Numbered from the stretch's first letter, positions 27,892 through 38,210 are shown. The stretch is 64,000 bases of DNA from Nocardioides panacisoli (GCF_019448235.1 NZ_CP080409.1:682001-746000), one strand, 5' to 3'. Notes: generated by a model not told the origin, from the sequence alone. Program-made: numbers and translations.

Positions 27892-28489
27892 TCTCCTGGC
27901 CCGGTTGTCCCTGCTGCTCGTGGCCGCCCTGGTGGCCGGCTGCGGTGCTGACGCCTCCTCCGCCGAGTTCAACGGGGTCCGCCTGGAACAGCCGTACGGC
28001 GTCCCCGACGTCCCGCTGACCGACACCAGCGGGGCGTCGTACTCGCTGAAGGAGGACCGGGAGGACGCGCTGACGATCGTCTTCTTCGGCTACACCCACT
28101 GCCCCGACTACTGCCCCCTGGTCATGGGGTCGCTCTCGGCGGCGATGAACCACCTCTCCGAGGAGGACCGCGAGCGGGTCAACGTCACCTTCGTGACGAC
28201 CGACCCCGCGCGCGACGACGAGCAGGCCCTGCGTGACTACCTCGACGGCTACGGATCGGAGTTCGTGGGCCTCACCGGCGACCTCGAGCGGGTCGTCGAG
28301 CTCGCCGAGCCCCTGCACATCTACGTCGCCGACGGTGCCGAGCTGCCCAGCGGCGGCCGCGACCTCGGCGGCCACACGACGGCGACCCTGGCCATCGGCG
28401 AGGAGGACGAGGCCGTCGCGTTGTGGAAGCAGGACACCTCGGCACTGGAGTACGCCGAGGACATCCACGCGCTGCTCGCCGACGACTGA
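27884..28489 (+). CDS. SCO1/SenC-type copper-binding lipoprotein
   Basis: A 201-residue thioredoxin-fold protein. The N-terminus is a lipoprotein signal with lipobox LVAGC (about residues 14-18). The SCO1 pattern is FFGYTHCPDYCP, two Cys that bind copper, with the His partner in GGHTTATLAI. SCO proteins deliver copper to the CuA centre of cytochrome c oxidase or act as thiol reductases. GTG 27884 overlaps the trpA stop by 8 bases, so it rides on the trp transcript although its job is respiratory. The next gene, lgt, encodes the enzyme that lipidates proteins of this kind. Confidence 0.9.
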   Translation: MRSLLARLSLLLVAALVAGCGADASSAEFNGVRLEQPYGVPDVPLTDTSGASYSLKEDREDALTIVFFGYTHCPDYCPLVMGSLSAAMNHLSEEDRERVNVTFVTTDPARDDEQALRDYLDGYGSEFVGLTGDLERVVELAEPLHIYVADGAELPSGGRDLGGHTTATLAIGEEDEAVALWKQDTSALEYAEDIHALLADD

Positions 28490-28513
28490 CGGCCCGACGA
28501 CGGAGACACCAAC

Positions 28514-29497
28514 GTGCTGCTGCCCGACCTGATCCCCGGCCTCATCGCCGCCAGCATCCCCAGCCCCTCCCAGGGCGTGTGGGAGCTCGGACCGGTGCCG
28601 ATCCGCGCCTACGCGCTGTGCATCATCACCGGCATCATCGTCGCGATCTGGCTGGGCGAGCGCCGCTGGGTGGCGCGGGGCGGTCAGCCCGGCGAGGTCC
28701 AGGACCTCGCGCTGTGGGCGATCCCGTTCGGCCTGGTGGGCGCCCGCGCCTACCACGTCGCGACCGACTGGCAGCAGTACTTCGGCGAGGGCGGCGATCC
28801 GGTCGCCGCGCTCTACGTCTGGCGCGGCGGCCTCGGCATCTGGGGCGGCGTGGCCCTGGGCGCGCTGGGCGTCTACCTCGGTGCCCGGCAGAAGGGCATC
28901 CGGATCTCGGCCGTCCTCGACGCGCTCGCCCCCGGCGTGCTCCTCGCCCAGGCCATCGGTCGCTGGGGCAACTGGTTCAACCAGGAGCTCTACGGCAGCC
29001 CCACCGACCTGCCCTGGGCGCTGGAGATCGACCAGGAGAACTTCTCCGGCAGCTACGTCGACCAGCTCGCCGCCTCCGGGCAGCCGATCCCCGAGGTGGC
29101 GACCTTCCACCCGACGTTCCTCTACGAGAGCCTGTGGAACCTCGCGGCGTTCGTCGTGGTGCTCTGGCTCGAGCGTCGCTACCGGCTCGGGTACGGGCGC
29201 GTGGTCGCGGCGTACGTCATGGCCTACACCGCCGGGCGTGCCTGGATCGAGCACGTCCGCATCGACGACGTGCAGCTCGACGACGTCCTGGGCCTGCGGT
29301 GGAACGTGTGGATGTCGATCGCGCTGTTCCTGCTCGCGGCCGCCTACTGGTGGTGGTCGGCACGCCGGCACCCCGGCCAGCCGGAGTCGGTCTACGTCGA
29401 CGGGCGCGGACCCGTCGAGACCGTCGCCGACGGCTCCGCGGAGCCGGCCGATGACACCGATGTGACCGAGGCCACGCAGGAGCGCTCCGAGGAGTGA
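28514..29497 (+). CDS. lgt: Lgt, prolipoprotein diacylglyceryl transferase
   Basis: Lgt moves diacylglycerol from phosphatidylglycerol to the lipobox Cys of prolipoproteins. The 327-residue protein has about seven helices and the signature GRWGNWFNQELYG (Trp where many have Phe). The block before it is WRGGLGIWGG, without the His that E. coli Lgt has there, as is usual in actinobacteria. The C-terminal tail after the last helix is acidic and disordered. GTG 28514 has a weak site (GGAGAC). Position after trpA and before gltB is common in this phylum. Confidence 0.95.
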   Translation: MLLPDLIPGLIAASIPSPSQGVWELGPVPIRAYALCIITGIIVAIWLGERRWVARGGQPGEVQDLALWAIPFGLVGARAYHVATDWQQYFGEGGDPVAALYVWRGGLGIWGGVALGALGVYLGARQKGIRISAVLDALAPGVLLAQAIGRWGNWFNQELYGSPTDLPWALEIDQENFSGSYVDQLAASGQPIPEVATFHPTFLYESLWNLAAFVVVLWLERRYRLGYGRVVAAYVMAYTAGRAWIEHVRIDDVQLDDVLGLRWNVWMSIALFLLAAAYWWWSARRHPGQPESVYVDGRGPVETVADGSAEPADDTDVTEATQERSEE

Positions 29498-29525
29498 GGA
29501 TGGCACGGGCCAGTTGACGCGGTGG

Positions 29526-29531
29526 TAACGT
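29526..29531 (+). promoter_or_regulatory. Possible -10 box of gltB (TAACGT)
   Basis: TAACGT matches TANNNT and would start a transcript near 29538, leaving a leader of about 85 bases to GTG 29624. Confidence 0.4.
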
Positions 29532-29577
29532 GGAGTTTCCGCCGCGTGGGCCACCGACGTCCCTTGCGACCCACCTT

Positions 29578-29599
29578 CCGTGGTGCTCTCTCACCACGG
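29578..29599 (+). promoter_or_regulatory. gltB leader hairpin
   Basis: CCGTGGTG (29578-29585), loop CTCTCT, CACCACGG (29592-29599) make a perfect 8-bp hairpin 25 bases before the chosen gltB start. A second, competing pairing is possible upstream (GTGGG 29546-29550 with CCCAC 29570-29574). No T-run follows. Confidence 0.5.
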
Positions 29600-29623
29600 A
29601 CGATGCCGACGGGAGAACTCCAA

Positions 29624-32600
29624 GTGCCCTATCCGCACGCGTTCCCGCCGCCTGAGGGTCTCTACGACCCGAGTCACGAACACGACGCCTGTGGTGTTGC
29701 CTTCGTGGCGACGATGACAGGTGAGGCGAGCCACGACATCGTGGTCAAGGCGCTGACCGCGCTCCGCAACCTCGACCACCGCGGCGCCGCCGGCGCCGAG
29801 CCCAACTCCGGCGACGGCGCCGGCATCCTGTTCCAGGTGCCCGACGCCTTCCTGCGCGAGGTCGCCGACTTCGACCTGCCCGCGGCCGGCGAGTACGCCG
29901 TCGGCACGGCGTTCCTGCCGGGCGAGGACGACCACGTCGCCAAGACCCGCACGCGGCTGGAGGAGATCGCCGCCGAGGAGGGCCTGACGGTCCTGGGGTG
30001 GCGTGACGTTCCGGTCAACCCCGACATCCTCGGCACGATGTCGCTCGCCGTGATGCCGACCTTCAGCCAGCTCTTCGTCGCCGGCTCGGACGGCGCGACC
30101 ACCGGCATGGCGCTGGAGCGGCTCGCGTTCTGCCTGCGCAAGCGCGCGGAGCGGGAGACCGACGTGTACTTCCCGTCGCTCTCGGCCCGCACGCTGGCCT
30201 ACAAGGGCATGCTGACCACCGAGCAGCTCGACGAGTTCTTCCCCGACCTGCGCGACGAGCGCATGGCCTCGGCCCTCGCCGTGGTGCACTCGCGGTTCTC
30301 GACCAACACCTTCCCGAGCTGGCCGCTGTCGCACCCGTTCCGCTTCATCGCCCACAACGGCGAGATCAACACCGTCATGGGCAACCGCAACTTCATGCGG
30401 GCCCGTGAGGCGCTGCTGGAGTCCGAGGTGATCCCCGGCGACATGGAGCGGCTCTTCCCGATCTGCACGCCCGACGCCTCGGACTCGGCCACCTTCGACG
30501 AGGTGCTCGAGCTGCTGCACATGGGCGGGCGCAGCCTGCCCCACGCGGTGCTGATGATGATCCCCGAGGCGTGGGAGAACCACGAGGAGATGGACCAGAA
30601 GCGGCGCGACTTCTACCGCTTCCACGCCTCCTTGATGGAGCCCTGGGACGGCCCGGCCTGCGTGGTGTTCACCGACGGCACCCAGATCGGCGCCGTGCTG
30701 GACCGCAACGGCCTGCGACCGTCGCGCTACTGGGTCACCGACGACGGCCTCGTCGTCATGGCCTCCGAGGTGGGCGTCCTCGACATCGACCCCGCGTCGG
30801 TGGTCCGCAAGGGCCGCCTGCAGCCGGGCCGGATGTTCCTCGTCGACACCGAGGAGCACCGCATCGTCGAGGACGAGGAGATCAAGGACGAGCTCGCCGC
30901 CGCGCATCCGTACGACGAGTGGCTGCACGCCGGCCAGCTCCACCTGGACGACGTCCCGGACCGCGAGCACGTGGTGCACACCCACGCCTCCGTCACGCGG
31001 CGCCAGCAGATCTTCGGCTACACCGAGGAGGAGCTGCGGGTCCTGTTGACCCCGATGGCCAACAGTGGCGCTGAGGCCATCGGCTCGATGGGCACCGACA
31101 CCCCGATCGCGTCGCTGAGCAACAAGCCGCGGCTGCTGTTCGACTACTTCGCGCAGCTCTTCGCCCAGGTCACCAACCCGCCGCTGGACGCGATCCGCGA
31201 GGAGCTGGTCACCTCCCTCGGCGGCACCATCGGTCCCGAGGCGAACCTGCTCGACGCCTCCCCGGCCTCGTGCCGCCAGGTGGTGCTGCCCTTCCCGGTC
31301 ATCTCCAACGACGACCTGGCCAAGATCCGCCACATCAACCGCGAGGGCGACCACCCGGGCTTCATCACCCACGTCTCCCGCGGGCTGTACGACGTCAAGG
31401 GCGGCGGCACCGCCATGGCGGCCCGGATCGACGAGATCTGCCAGGAGGTCAGCGACGCGATCGCCGACGGGGCGCGCATCATCGTGCTCTCCGACCGGCA
31501 CTCCGACGCCGACGAGGCGCCGATCCCGTCGCTGCTGCTCACCGGCGCCGTGCACCACCACCTGGTGCGGGAGAAGACCCGCACCCAGGTCGGGCTGCTC
31601 ATCGAGGCCGGTGACGTCCGCGAGGTGCACCACGTCGCGCTCCTCGTCGGCTACGGCGCCGCCGCGGTCAACCCGTACCTGGCGATGGAGTCGGTCGAGG
31701 ACCTCGCGCGCGAGGGCTACTTCGTCGACAGCGACCCGCAGGCCGCGGTCGACAACCTGATCAAGGCCCTGGGCAAGGGCGTGGTGAAGGTGATGTCCAA
31801 GATGGGCGTCTCCACCGTCGCGTCCTACACCGGTGCGCAGATCTTCGAGTGCGTCGGCCTGTCCCAGAGCGTGGTCGACCGGTACTTCACCGGCACGACC
31901 TCCAAGCTGGGCGGCATCGACCTCGACGTGATCGCGCAGGAGGTCGCCAAGCGGCACCAGACGGCGTACCCGCCCAGCGGGATCGCGCCCGCGCACCGCG
32001 AGCTCACCATCGGGGGCGAGTACCAGTGGCGCCGCGAGGGTGAGCCGCACCTGTTCAACCCCGAGACGGTGTTCCGGCTTCAGCACGCGTCCCGGACGCG
32101 TCGCTACGACATCTTCAAGGAGTACACCCGGGCGGTGGACGACCAGTCCGAGCGGCTGATGACGCTGCGCGGCCTGTTCAAGTTCGCCGACCCGGCCGAC
32201 TACGGCCGGGAGTCGATCCCGATCGACGAGGTCGAGCCGGCCTCGGAGATCGTGAAGCGGTTCTCGACCGGTGCGATGTCCTACGGCTCGATCAGCCAGG
32301 AGGCGCACGAGACCCTCGCGATCGCGATGAACCGACTGGGCGCCAAGTCCAACACCGGTGAGGGCGGCGAGGACGTCGAGCGGCTCTACGACCCCGAGCG
32401 CCGCAGCTCGATCAAGCAGGTCGCCTCGGGTCGCTTCGGTGTCACCGCGGACTACCTGACCAACGCCGACGACATCCAGATCAAGATGGCGCAGGGCGCC
32501 AAGCCCGGCGAGGGTGGCCAGCTGCCCGGCAACAAGGTCTACCCGTGGGTGGCGAAGACCCGGCACTCCACGCCGGGCGTCGGTCTGATCAGTCCGCCGC

Positions 32601-34180
32601 CGCACCACGACATCTACTCCATCGAGGACCTGGCGCAGCTGATCCACGACCTGAAGAACGCCAACCCGGCGGCCCGCATCCACGTGAAGCTGGTCTCCGA
32701 GGTCGGCGTCGGCACGGTCGCCGCCGGAGTGTCCAAGGCGCACGCCGACGTGGTGCTCGTCTCCGGCCACGACGGTGGCACGGGTGCCGCACCGTTGACC
32801 TCGCTCAAGCACGCGGGCGGTCCGTGGGAGCTCGGCCTGGCCGAGACCCAGCAGACGCTGCTGCTCAACGGCCTGCGGGACCGGATCGTGGTGCAGACCG
32901 ACGGCCAGCTCAAGACCGGCCGGGACGTCGTCATCGCCGCCCTGCTGGGCGCGGAGGAGTACGGCTTCTCCACCGCCCCGCTGGTGGTGTCGGGGTGCAT
33001 CCTGATGCGGGTGTGCCACCTGGACACCTGCCCGGTGGGCATCGCGACCCAGAACCCGGTGCTGCGCGAGCGCTACAACGGCCAGGCCGACCACGTGGTG
33101 AACTTCTTCGAGTTCATCGCCGAGGAGGTGCGCGAGCTGCTCGCCGAGCTCGGGTTCCGCACCCTGGACGAGGCCATCGGTCGTGTCGAGGCGCTCAACA
33201 CCCGCGAGGCGGTGGACCACTGGAAGGCGTCGGGGATGAACCTCGAGCCGATCCTGCACAAGGTCCAGCGGTCCGAGACCCACTTCCCGGACCAGGACCT
33301 GCACTGCACGCAGGGCCAGGACCACTCCTTGGAGGTCTCGCTGGACGTCACCGAGCTGGTGCCGTTGGCGCAGCCGGCCATCGAGTCCGGTGAGCCGGTG
33401 CGTGCCCAGCTGCCGGTGCGCAACACCAACCGCACCGTGGGCACGATCCTCGGGCACGAGATCACCAAGAAGTACGGCGCGGAGGGGCTTCCCGACGGCA
33501 CGGTGGACATCACCTTCACCGGCTCCGCGGGCCAGTCCTTCGGTGCCTTCGTGCCGCCGGGCGTCACGCTGCGCGTCGAGGGCGACGTCAACGACTACCT
33601 CGGCAAGGGGCTCTCCGGTGGTCGCCTCGTGGTGCGCCCGGACCGGAGCGCGACGTTCCGCGCCAACGAGCACATCATCGCCGGCAACACCATCGCCTAC
33701 GGCGCCACGTCGGGTGAGATCTTCATCCGCGGCGAGGTGGGGGAGCGGTGCTGCGTGCGCAACTCCGGCGCCACCGTGGTGACCGAGGGTGTGGGCGATC
33801 ACGGGTGCGAGTACATGACCGGTGGTCGGGTCGTGGTCCTGGGCAAGACCGGACGCAACTTCGCGGCCGGCATGTCCGGTGGCTACGCCTACGTGCTCGA
33901 CCTGGACCAACAGCGGATCAACCCCGAGCTGGTGGAGATCTCCGCCGTCGGGGGTGAGGCCGCCGACGAACTGAAGGCCCTGATCAACCGGCACTTCGAG
34001 GCGACCGGATCCGACGTCGCCGAGGAGCTGCTGGCTGACTGGGAGGCGGCGCTGCCGCGCTTCGCCGAGGTCATCCCCAGCGACTTCAAGCGGGTCCTGG
34101 AGGCCCGCGCGAAGGCGCTGGAGGAGGGTCTGGACGAGGACCAGGCTGCCGCTCGCATCATGGAGGTGCTGCATGGCTGA
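29624..34180 (+). CDS. gltB: GltB, glutamate synthase large subunit
   Basis: GltB (1518 residues) makes glutamate from glutamine and 2-oxoglutarate. Order: class II glutaminase whose catalytic Cys is in [12 protein letters not shown] (Cys 23 after the short propeptide to be removed); central domain; FMN synthase domain; 3Fe-4S motif [20 protein letters not shown]-terminal beta-helix domain rich in Gly (ISGGRLVV-type repeats). GTG 29624 with GGGAGA upstream gives a propeptide of family length; ATG 29603 would add seven residues. It overlaps gltD by 8 bases. Confidence 0.97.
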   Translation: MPYPHAFPPPEGLYDPSHEHDACGVAFVATMTGEASHDIVVKALTALRNLDHRGAAGAEPNSGDGAGILFQVPDAFLREVADFDLPAAGEYAVGTAFLPGEDDHVAKTRTRLEEIAAEEGLTVLGWRDVPVNPDILGTMSLAVMPTFSQLFVAGSDGATTGMALERLAFCLRKRAERETDVYFPSLSARTLAYKGMLTTEQLDEFFPDLRDERMASALAVVHSRFSTNTFPSWPLSHPFRFIAHNGEINTVMGNRNFMRAREALLESEVIPGDMERLFPICTPDASDSATFDEVLELLHMGGRSLPHAVLMMIPEAWENHEEMDQKRRDFYRFHASLMEPWDGPACVVFTDGTQIGAVLDRNGLRPSRYWVTDDGLVVMASEVGVLDIDPASVVRKGRLQPGRMFLVDTEEHRIVEDEEIKDELAAAHPYDEWLHAGQLHLDDVPDREHVVHTHASVTRRQQIFGYTEEELRVLLTPMANSGAEAIGSMGTDTPIASLSNKPRLLFDYFAQLFAQVTNPPLDAIREELVTSLGGTIGPEANLLDASPASCRQVVLPFPVISNDDLAKIRHINREGDHPGFITHVSRGLYDVKGGGTAMAARIDEICQEVSDAIADGARIIVLSDRHSDADEAPIPSLLLTGAVHHHLVREKTRTQVGLLIEAGDVREVHHVALLVGYGAAAVNPYLAMESVEDLAREGYFVDSDPQAAVDNLIKALGKGVVKVMSKMGVSTVASYTGAQIFECVGLSQSVVDRYFTGTTSKLGGIDLDVIAQEVAKRHQTAYPPSGIAPAHRELTIGGEYQWRREGEPHLFNPETVFRLQHASRTRRYDIFKEYTRAVDDQSERLMTLRGLFKFADPADYGRESIPIDEVEPASEIVKRFSTGAMSYGSISQEAHETLAIAMNRLGAKSNTGEGGEDVERLYDPERRSSIKQVASGRFGVTADYLTNADDIQIKMAQGAKPGEGGQLPGNKVYPWVAKTRHSTPGVGLISPPPHHDIYSIEDLAQLIHDLKNANPAARIHVKLVSEVGVGTVAAGVSKAHADVVLVSGHDGGTGAAPLTSLKHAGGPWELGLAETQQTLLLNGLRDRIVVQTDGQLKTGRDVVIAALLGAEEYGFSTAPLVVSGCILMRVCHLDTCPVGIATQNPVLRERYNGQADHVVNFFEFIAEEVRELLAELGFRTLDEAIGRVEALNTREAVDHWKASGMNLEPILHKVQRSETHFPDQDLHCTQGQDHSLEVSLDVTELVPLAQPAIESGEPVRAQLPVRNTNRTVGTILGHEITKKYGAEGLPDGTVDITFTGSAGQSFGAFVPPGVTLRVEGDVNDYLGKGLSGGRLVVRPDRSATFRANEHIIAGNTIAYGATSGEIFIRGEVGERCCVRNSGATVVTEGVGDHGCEYMTGGRVVVLGKTGRNFAAGMSGGYAYVLDLDQQRINPELVEISAVGGEAADELKALINRHFEATGSDVAEELLADWEAALPRFAEVIPSDFKRVLEARAKALEEGLDEDQAAARIMEVLHG

Positions 34181-35642
34181 CCCGAAGGGATTCCTGAAGG
34201 AGGGGCGCGAGGAGGCGACCCGCCGTCCGGTTGACGAGCGCGTCAACGACTGGGACGAGGTGTACCCCGACGGCATCGGGCGCGCGCTGCTCCCGATCAT
34301 CACCCCCCAGGCGGGCCGCTGCATGGACTGCGGCATCCCGTTCTGCCACAAGGGCTGCCCGCTGGGGAACCTGATCCCGGAGTGGAACGACCTGGTCTGG
34401 CGCGACGACTGGGAGGGTGCGATCGAGCGGCTCCACGCGACGAACAACTTCCCCGAGTTCACCGGGCGGTTGTGCCCCGCGCCGTGCGAGCCGGCCTGCG
34501 TGCTGGGGATCAACCAGGACCCGGTCACCATCAAGAACGTCGAGGTCTCGATCATCGACCGGGCCTGGGAGGACGGCAACGTCGTCCCGCAGCCGCCCGA
34601 GTGGCTCTCGGGCAAGACGATCGCCGTCGTCGGCTCCGGACCCGCCGGGCTGGCCGCCGCGCAGCAGCTGACACGTGCCGGCCACACCGTCGCGGTCTAC
34701 GAGCGGGACGACAGCCCGGGCGGACTGATGCGCTACGGCATCCCCGAGTTCAAGATGGAGAAGCGCCACCTGGACCGTCGCCTGGACCAGATGATGCGCG
34801 AGGGCACGATCTTCCGCTCCGGCGTGACCGTCGGCGAGGGCAAGCTGACCGGTGACGCGCTGCGTGACCGGTACGACGCGGTCGTGCTCGCCACCGGCGC
34901 GACGGTGCCGCGTGACCTGCCGATCACCGGCCGCGACCTCGGTGGCATCCACCAGGCGATGGACTTCCTGCCCCAGGCCAACCGGGTGGCGCTCGGCGAG
35001 GAGGTCGAGGACCAGGTCACGGCCACCGGCAAGCACGTGGTGATCATCGGCGGCGGCGACACCGGCGCCGACTGCCTCGGCACCTCGACCCGCCAGGGTG
35101 CGGCGTCGATCACGCAGCTCGAGATCATGCCCGAGCCGCCGCTGGACCGCCCCGAGGGCCAGCCGTGGCCGACGTACCCGATGCTGTTCCGGGTGTCCTC
35201 GGCCCACGAGGAGGCCGGCGACCGTGTCTACTCGGTCTCGACCAAAAAGTTCCTGGGTGACGAGGACGGCAACGTCCGTGCCCTGAAGCTCGTCGAGGTC
35301 GAGTTCGTCGACGGCAAGCTCGTCGAGCACGAGGGCACCGAGCGGGAGATCCCGGCGGAGCTGGTGCTCTTCGCGATGGGCTTCACCGGTCCCGAACAGC
35401 CCGGCGTGGTCGAGCAGCTCGGTGTGGAGCTGGACGAGCGGGGCAACATCGCCCGTGACGACGCCTACCGGACCAACCTGGACGGCGTCTTCGTCGCCGG
35501 CGACGCCGGTCGCGGCCAGTCGCTGATCGTGTGGGCGATCGCCGAGGGGCGTGCTGCCGCCGCATCGGTCGACCGGTACCTCACCGGGCAGACCAACCTG
35601 CCGGCGCCGATCCGCGCCAGCGAGCGCCAGCTGACGGCCTGA
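34173..35642 (+). CDS. gltD: GltD, glutamate synthase small subunit (NADPH side)
   Basis: GltD (489 residues) passes electrons from NADPH through FAD and two 4Fe-4S clusters to GltB. The N-terminal cluster cysteines are in [17 protein letters not shown] and [13 protein letters not shown]. The FAD loop is [15 protein letters not shown] and the NADPH loop [13 protein letters not shown]. The C-terminal FAD contact is [21 protein letters not shown] 34173 lies in the last codons of gltB. A long inverted repeat follows the stop. Confidence 0.97.
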   Translation: MADPKGFLKEGREEATRRPVDERVNDWDEVYPDGIGRALLPIITPQAGRCMDCGIPFCHKGCPLGNLIPEWNDLVWRDDWEGAIERLHATNNFPEFTGRLCPAPCEPACVLGINQDPVTIKNVEVSIIDRAWEDGNVVPQPPEWLSGKTIAVVGSGPAGLAAAQQLTRAGHTVAVYERDDSPGGLMRYGIPEFKMEKRHLDRRLDQMMREGTIFRSGVTVGEGKLTGDALRDRYDAVVLATGATVPRDLPITGRDLGGIHQAMDFLPQANRVALGEEVEDQVTATGKHVVIIGGGDTGADCLGTSTRQGAASITQLEIMPEPPLDRPEGQPWPTYPMLFRVSSAHEEAGDRVYSVSTKKFLGDEDGNVRALKLVEVEFVDGKLVEHEGTEREIPAELVLFAMGFTGPEQPGVVEQLGVELDERGNIARDDAYRTNLDGVFVAGDAGRGQSLIVWAIAEGRAAAASVDRYLTGQTNLPAPIRASERQLTA

Positions 35643-35650
35643 CACGGCTC

Positions 35651-35717
35651 GAGTCGGCGCCAACTCGGCCCCGTCGCACAGTGATGCGGCGGTGGCCAGC
35701 CGAGTTGGCGCCGACTC
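35651..35717 (+). repeat. 19-bp perfect inverted repeat between gltD and pyk
   Basis: Left arm 35651-35669 (GAGTCGGCGCCAACTCGGC) and right arm 35699-35717 are exact reverse complements, with a 29-base spacer. Each arm is itself an almost perfect palindrome centred on GGCGCC. The right copy reads GCCGAGT, one mismatch, GGCGCC, one mismatch, ACTCGGC. It may terminate gltBD transcripts, or be a two-copy member of a dispersed intergenic repeat or a protein-binding element. No other copy was noticed in this window. Confidence 0.85.
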
Positions 35718-35752
35718 GGCAGGCCACCGGTTCGCGCACGCGGCCACGCCGA

Positions 35753-35758
35753 TAGGCT
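35753..35758 (+). promoter_or_regulatory. -10 box (TAGGCT) of pyk, leaderless type
   Basis: TAGGCT, six bases (GAGGCC), then GTG 35765. There is no ribosome site, as expected for a leaderless mRNA. The repeat ends 35 bases upstream, near the -35 region. Confidence 0.65.
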
Positions 35759-35764
35759 GAGGCC

Positions 35765-37231
35765 GTGCGGAGAGCCAAGATCGTGTGCACCCTGGGCCCG
35801 GCGACCTCCTCCGGCGAGCGGATCCGCGAACTCGTCGAGGCGGGCATGGACATGGCCCGACTCAACATGAGCCACGGCAGCCATGAGGACCACGCCGAGT
35901 CCTACCGCCTCGTGCGGGAGGCAGCGGCGGCCTCGGGCAAGGGCGTCGGCATCTTCGCCGACCTCCAGGGGCCCAAGATCCGGCTCGCCACGTTCGCCGA
36001 CGGTCCCGTGAAGCTCAAGCGCGGCCAGTCGTGGACCATCACGACCCGCGACGTGCCCGGCGACGGCGAGAGCTGCGGGACGACCTACGCCGGCCTGCCC
36101 GGTGACGTCACGTCGGGCGACCCGATCCTCATCGACGACGGCAAGGTCCGGCTCCGGGCCACCGAGGTGACCGACACCGACGTGGTGTGCGAGGTCGTCG
36201 TGGGCGGCACGGTCAGCAACCACAAGGGCATCAACCTGCCCGGGGTGGCGGTGTCGGTGCCCGCACTGTCGACCAAGGACGAGGAGGACCTGCGGTTCGC
36301 GCTCCGTCTCGGTGTCGACTGGATCGCCCTCAGCTTCGTCCGCGACGCCGCCGACGCGGAGGACGTACGCCGCATCATGCGCGAGGAGGAAATCCTCGTG
36401 CCCGTGATCGCGAAGGTCGAGAAGCCGCAGGCCATCGACAACATCGACGAGATCGTGGCGGCGTTCAACGGGTTCATGGTGGCCCGCGGAGACCTCGGCG
36501 TGGAGTGCCCGCTGGAGGAGGTGCCCTTCCTGCAGAAGTCGGTCATCGACCGGGCCCGCCGCAACGCCAAGCCGGTCATCGTGGCCACGCAGATGCTGGA
36601 GTCGATGGTCAGCAATCCGGCGCCGACCCGGGCCGAGGCCAGCGACGTCGCCAACGCGGTGCTCGACGGCTCCGACGCGGTGATGCTGTCGGGGGAGACC
36701 AGCATCGGCAGCCGGCCGGTCCACACCGTGGAGACGATGGCACGCATCGTGGCCGCCACCGAGCAGCACGCCTTCGAGCGCACCGACGACAGCCTCGACT
36801 ACGACGCGATGGCGTGGGACCCGCGCACCCGTGGCGGCGTCATCACCAAGGCCGCCGAGGAGGTGGCCATGCGGGTCGGTGCCAAGTGCGTGGTGGCCTT
36901 CACCCAGAGCGGCGACTCGGCGCGGCGCCTGTCGCGGCTGCGCAGCCGCATCCCCGTGCTGGCGTTCACTCCCGAGGAGCGCGTGCGCAACCAGCTCTCG
37001 CTGAGCTGGGGCGTCGAGGCCTTCCTGGCCGCCTCGGTCGAGCACACCGACGAGATGGTGCGCCAGGTGGACGAGCAGCTGCTCGAGATTGGCCGTGTCG
37101 CCGAGGGCGACCTCGTCGTCATCGTCGCCGGCAGCCCGCCGGGCATCCCCGGCTCCACCAACGCGCTGCGCATCCACCGGATGGGCGACGCGATCAACGA
37201 GGTGGCCCCGGCCTACCGCCGGGACACCTGA
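35765..37231 (+). CDS. pyk: Pyruvate kinase
   Basis: Pyruvate kinase (488 residues) makes ATP and pyruvate from phosphoenolpyruvate, the last step of glycolysis. Marks: [12 protein letters not shown] at the start, [21 protein letters not shown], the catalytic-lysine block [22 protein letters not shown] and ATQMLESM, and MLSGETS. The C-terminal effector domain runs from about residue 355. The B domain sits between about residues 70 and 165. The stop codon abuts that of the convergent gene: TGATCA serves both ends with no gap. Confidence 0.97.
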   Translation: MRRAKIVCTLGPATSSGERIRELVEAGMDMARLNMSHGSHEDHAESYRLVREAAAASGKGVGIFADLQGPKIRLATFADGPVKLKRGQSWTITTRDVPGDGESCGTTYAGLPGDVTSGDPILIDDGKVRLRATEVTDTDVVCEVVVGGTVSNHKGINLPGVAVSVPALSTKDEEDLRFALRLGVDWIALSFVRDAADAEDVRRIMREEEILVPVIAKVEKPQAIDNIDEIVAAFNGFMVARGDLGVECPLEEVPFLQKSVIDRARRNAKPVIVATQMLESMVSNPAPTRAEASDVANAVLDGSDAVMLSGETSIGSRPVHTVETMARIVAATEQHAFERTDDSLDYDAMAWDPRTRGGVITKAAEEVAMRVGAKCVVAFTQSGDSARRLSRLRSRIPVLAFTPEERVRNQLSLSWGVEAFLAASVEHTDEMVRQVDEQLLEIGRVAEGDLVVIVAGSPPGIPGSTNALRIHRMGDAINEVAPAYRRDT

Positions 37232-38029
37232 TCAGGACTTCGGACCGATCAACGCGTCCAACCGGGCGACCGCCTCGCGGCGGGACACGCTGATGACGCG
37301 CACGTTGGAGCGTCGCCAGGCGACGTCGACGAGGTCGAGCGCCCAGCAGCACAACCCCCGGATGTCGGCGGAGGCGTTGCAGAACTGCCAGCGCGGATAG
37401 CGGTAGGTACGCGGCGCGCCGGCGACCCGTCGTGTCGTCGCGTTGATGACCCGGCACCCGTCGGAGTGGAACAGGCCCCGCAGGAACGCCGCCGGCTCGG
37501 CCTCGACGACGTGGCGCTGCCAGTCGGCCAGCACGATCGGTCGCTCGTGCTTGCGGCCGGGGCCGTGCTGGGGGAAGAGGCAGGGCCAGTGGTTCCACGA
37601 GACGGTCGTGATCACACACCCGGGTACGTCACGTGTGTGCGCACGGCCACCGGGCTTCACACGGCGCATCAGGGCGCCGATGTGCTCGTTGTCCCGTGGG
37701 TAGCGCACGTCGTTGACCACGTGGAGGTTGTGGACGCGTCGCCTTCCCTTCGAGATGTGGCCATCGCCGAGGTACCAACCCAGGAGTTCGCTGTAGGCGG
37801 ATCCATCCAGGGGAGCGTCGTCGCAGATGGGACAAGCGACGCTCGTGTGGGCCTGGCCACGCGGCAGCCCACGGCGGACGTAGCGACGACGCCACCGCCG
37901 GATGGTGACCACGGCAACCCCGTGCTTGGTGGCGTTGACGGCGTCCGGAACTCCTGCCGCGGAGTCACGCAGCGCGGACTCCACGGTGGAGGTGGGGCGC
38001 ACGTGCGGCATGGCACGAGTCTCGACCAT
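37232..38029 (-). CDS. LAGLIDADG-endonuclease-like protein with N-terminal helix-turn-helix
   Basis: From ATG 38029 the protein has 265 residues (ATG 38011 would give 259). Residues 16-52 look like a helix-turn-helix of transposase or regulator type ending in TIRRWRRRYVRRG. A single CPIC follows at 66-69. Two LAGLIDADG motifs are intact: LLGWYLGDG (82-90) and FLRGLFHSDG (182-191), each with its metal-binding Asp. Between them lies WPCLFPQHGPGRKHER, typical of a widespread actinobacterial group of this fold. It is free-standing, not in an intron or intein, 22 bases downstream of tRNA-Leu on the same strand. Homing activity, RNA processing or regulation are all possible; no function is proven by the sequence. 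Confidence 0.7.
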   Translation of the reverse strand: MVETRAMPHVRPTSTVESALRDSAAGVPDAVNATKHGVAVVTIRRWRRRYVRRGLPRGQAHTSVACPICDDAPLDGSAYSELLGWYLGDGHISKGRRRVHNLHVVNDVRYPRDNEHIGALMRRVKPGGRAHTRDVPGCVITTVSWNHWPCLFPQHGPGRKHERPIVLADWQRHVVEAEPAAFLRGLFHSDGCRVINATTRRVAGAPRTYRYPRWQFCNASADIRGLCCWALDLVDVAWRRSNVRVISVSRREAVARLDALIGPKS

Positions 38030-38051
38030 CGCGCCGACAGATGCCGCCGAG

Positions 38052-38135
38052 TGCCGGGTGTGGGACTCGAACCCACACGCCCTTTCGGACAATGCATTTT
38101 GAGTGCACAGCGTCTGCCTATTCCGCCAACCCGGC
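38052..38135 (-). tRNA. tRNA-Leu, anticodon CAA (reads UUG)
   Basis: On the minus strand the 84-base sequence starts GCCGGGT and ends ACCCGGC plus A73, a perfect 7-bp acceptor stem. The T arm reads GTGTGGGTTCGAGTCCCACAC (shown here only as a 5-bp stem with TTCGAGT loop). The anticodon loop is CTCAAAA with CAA at 38101-38099. The long variable arm (TGTCC ... GGGCG) is the class II form expected of Leu. CCA is not encoded. Confidence 0.93.
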
Positions 38136-38143
38136 TCGGGGGC

Positions 38144-38149
38144 ACCCTA
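38144..38149 (-). promoter_or_regulatory. -10 box (TAGGGT) of tRNA-Leu
   Basis: On the minus strand TAGGGT lies eight bases before the tRNA 5' end. It shares the short gap 38136-38210 with the divergent pdtaR promoter. Confidence 0.45.
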
Positions 38150-38198
38150 GCCGAGGCCACGACGGCGCCTCACATCGAGGATCGGGCAGCCGGCCCGA

Positions 38199-38204
38199 TA
38201 GCCT
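38199..38204 (+). promoter_or_regulatory. -10 box (TAGCCT) of pdtaR, leaderless type
   Basis: TAGCCT, six bases (GTGGCG), then GTG 38211. An earlier in-frame GTG at 38205 touches the box and could not lie in the mRNA, so the promoter decides the start. Confidence 0.65.
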
Positions 38205-38210
38205 GTGGCG

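Noticed and set aside
29591-34687. A 5.1-kb open frame on the minus strand opposite gltB and gltD
   Set aside because: It is the shadow expected in very GC-rich DNA with strong third-base bias; its translation is low-complexity (Val/Arg/Gly/His/Asp) and has no domain, whereas the plus strand encodes clear GltB and GltD.
38052-38092. Start of the LAGLIDADG protein at 38092
   Set aside because: That start lies inside the tRNA gene; ATG 38029 or 38011 is more reasonable.
37232-38135. A genomic island or prophage integrated at tRNA-Leu
   Set aside because: No integrase, no repeated tRNA 3' end was noticed nearby, and flanking genes are core. Only one candidate mobile gene is present.
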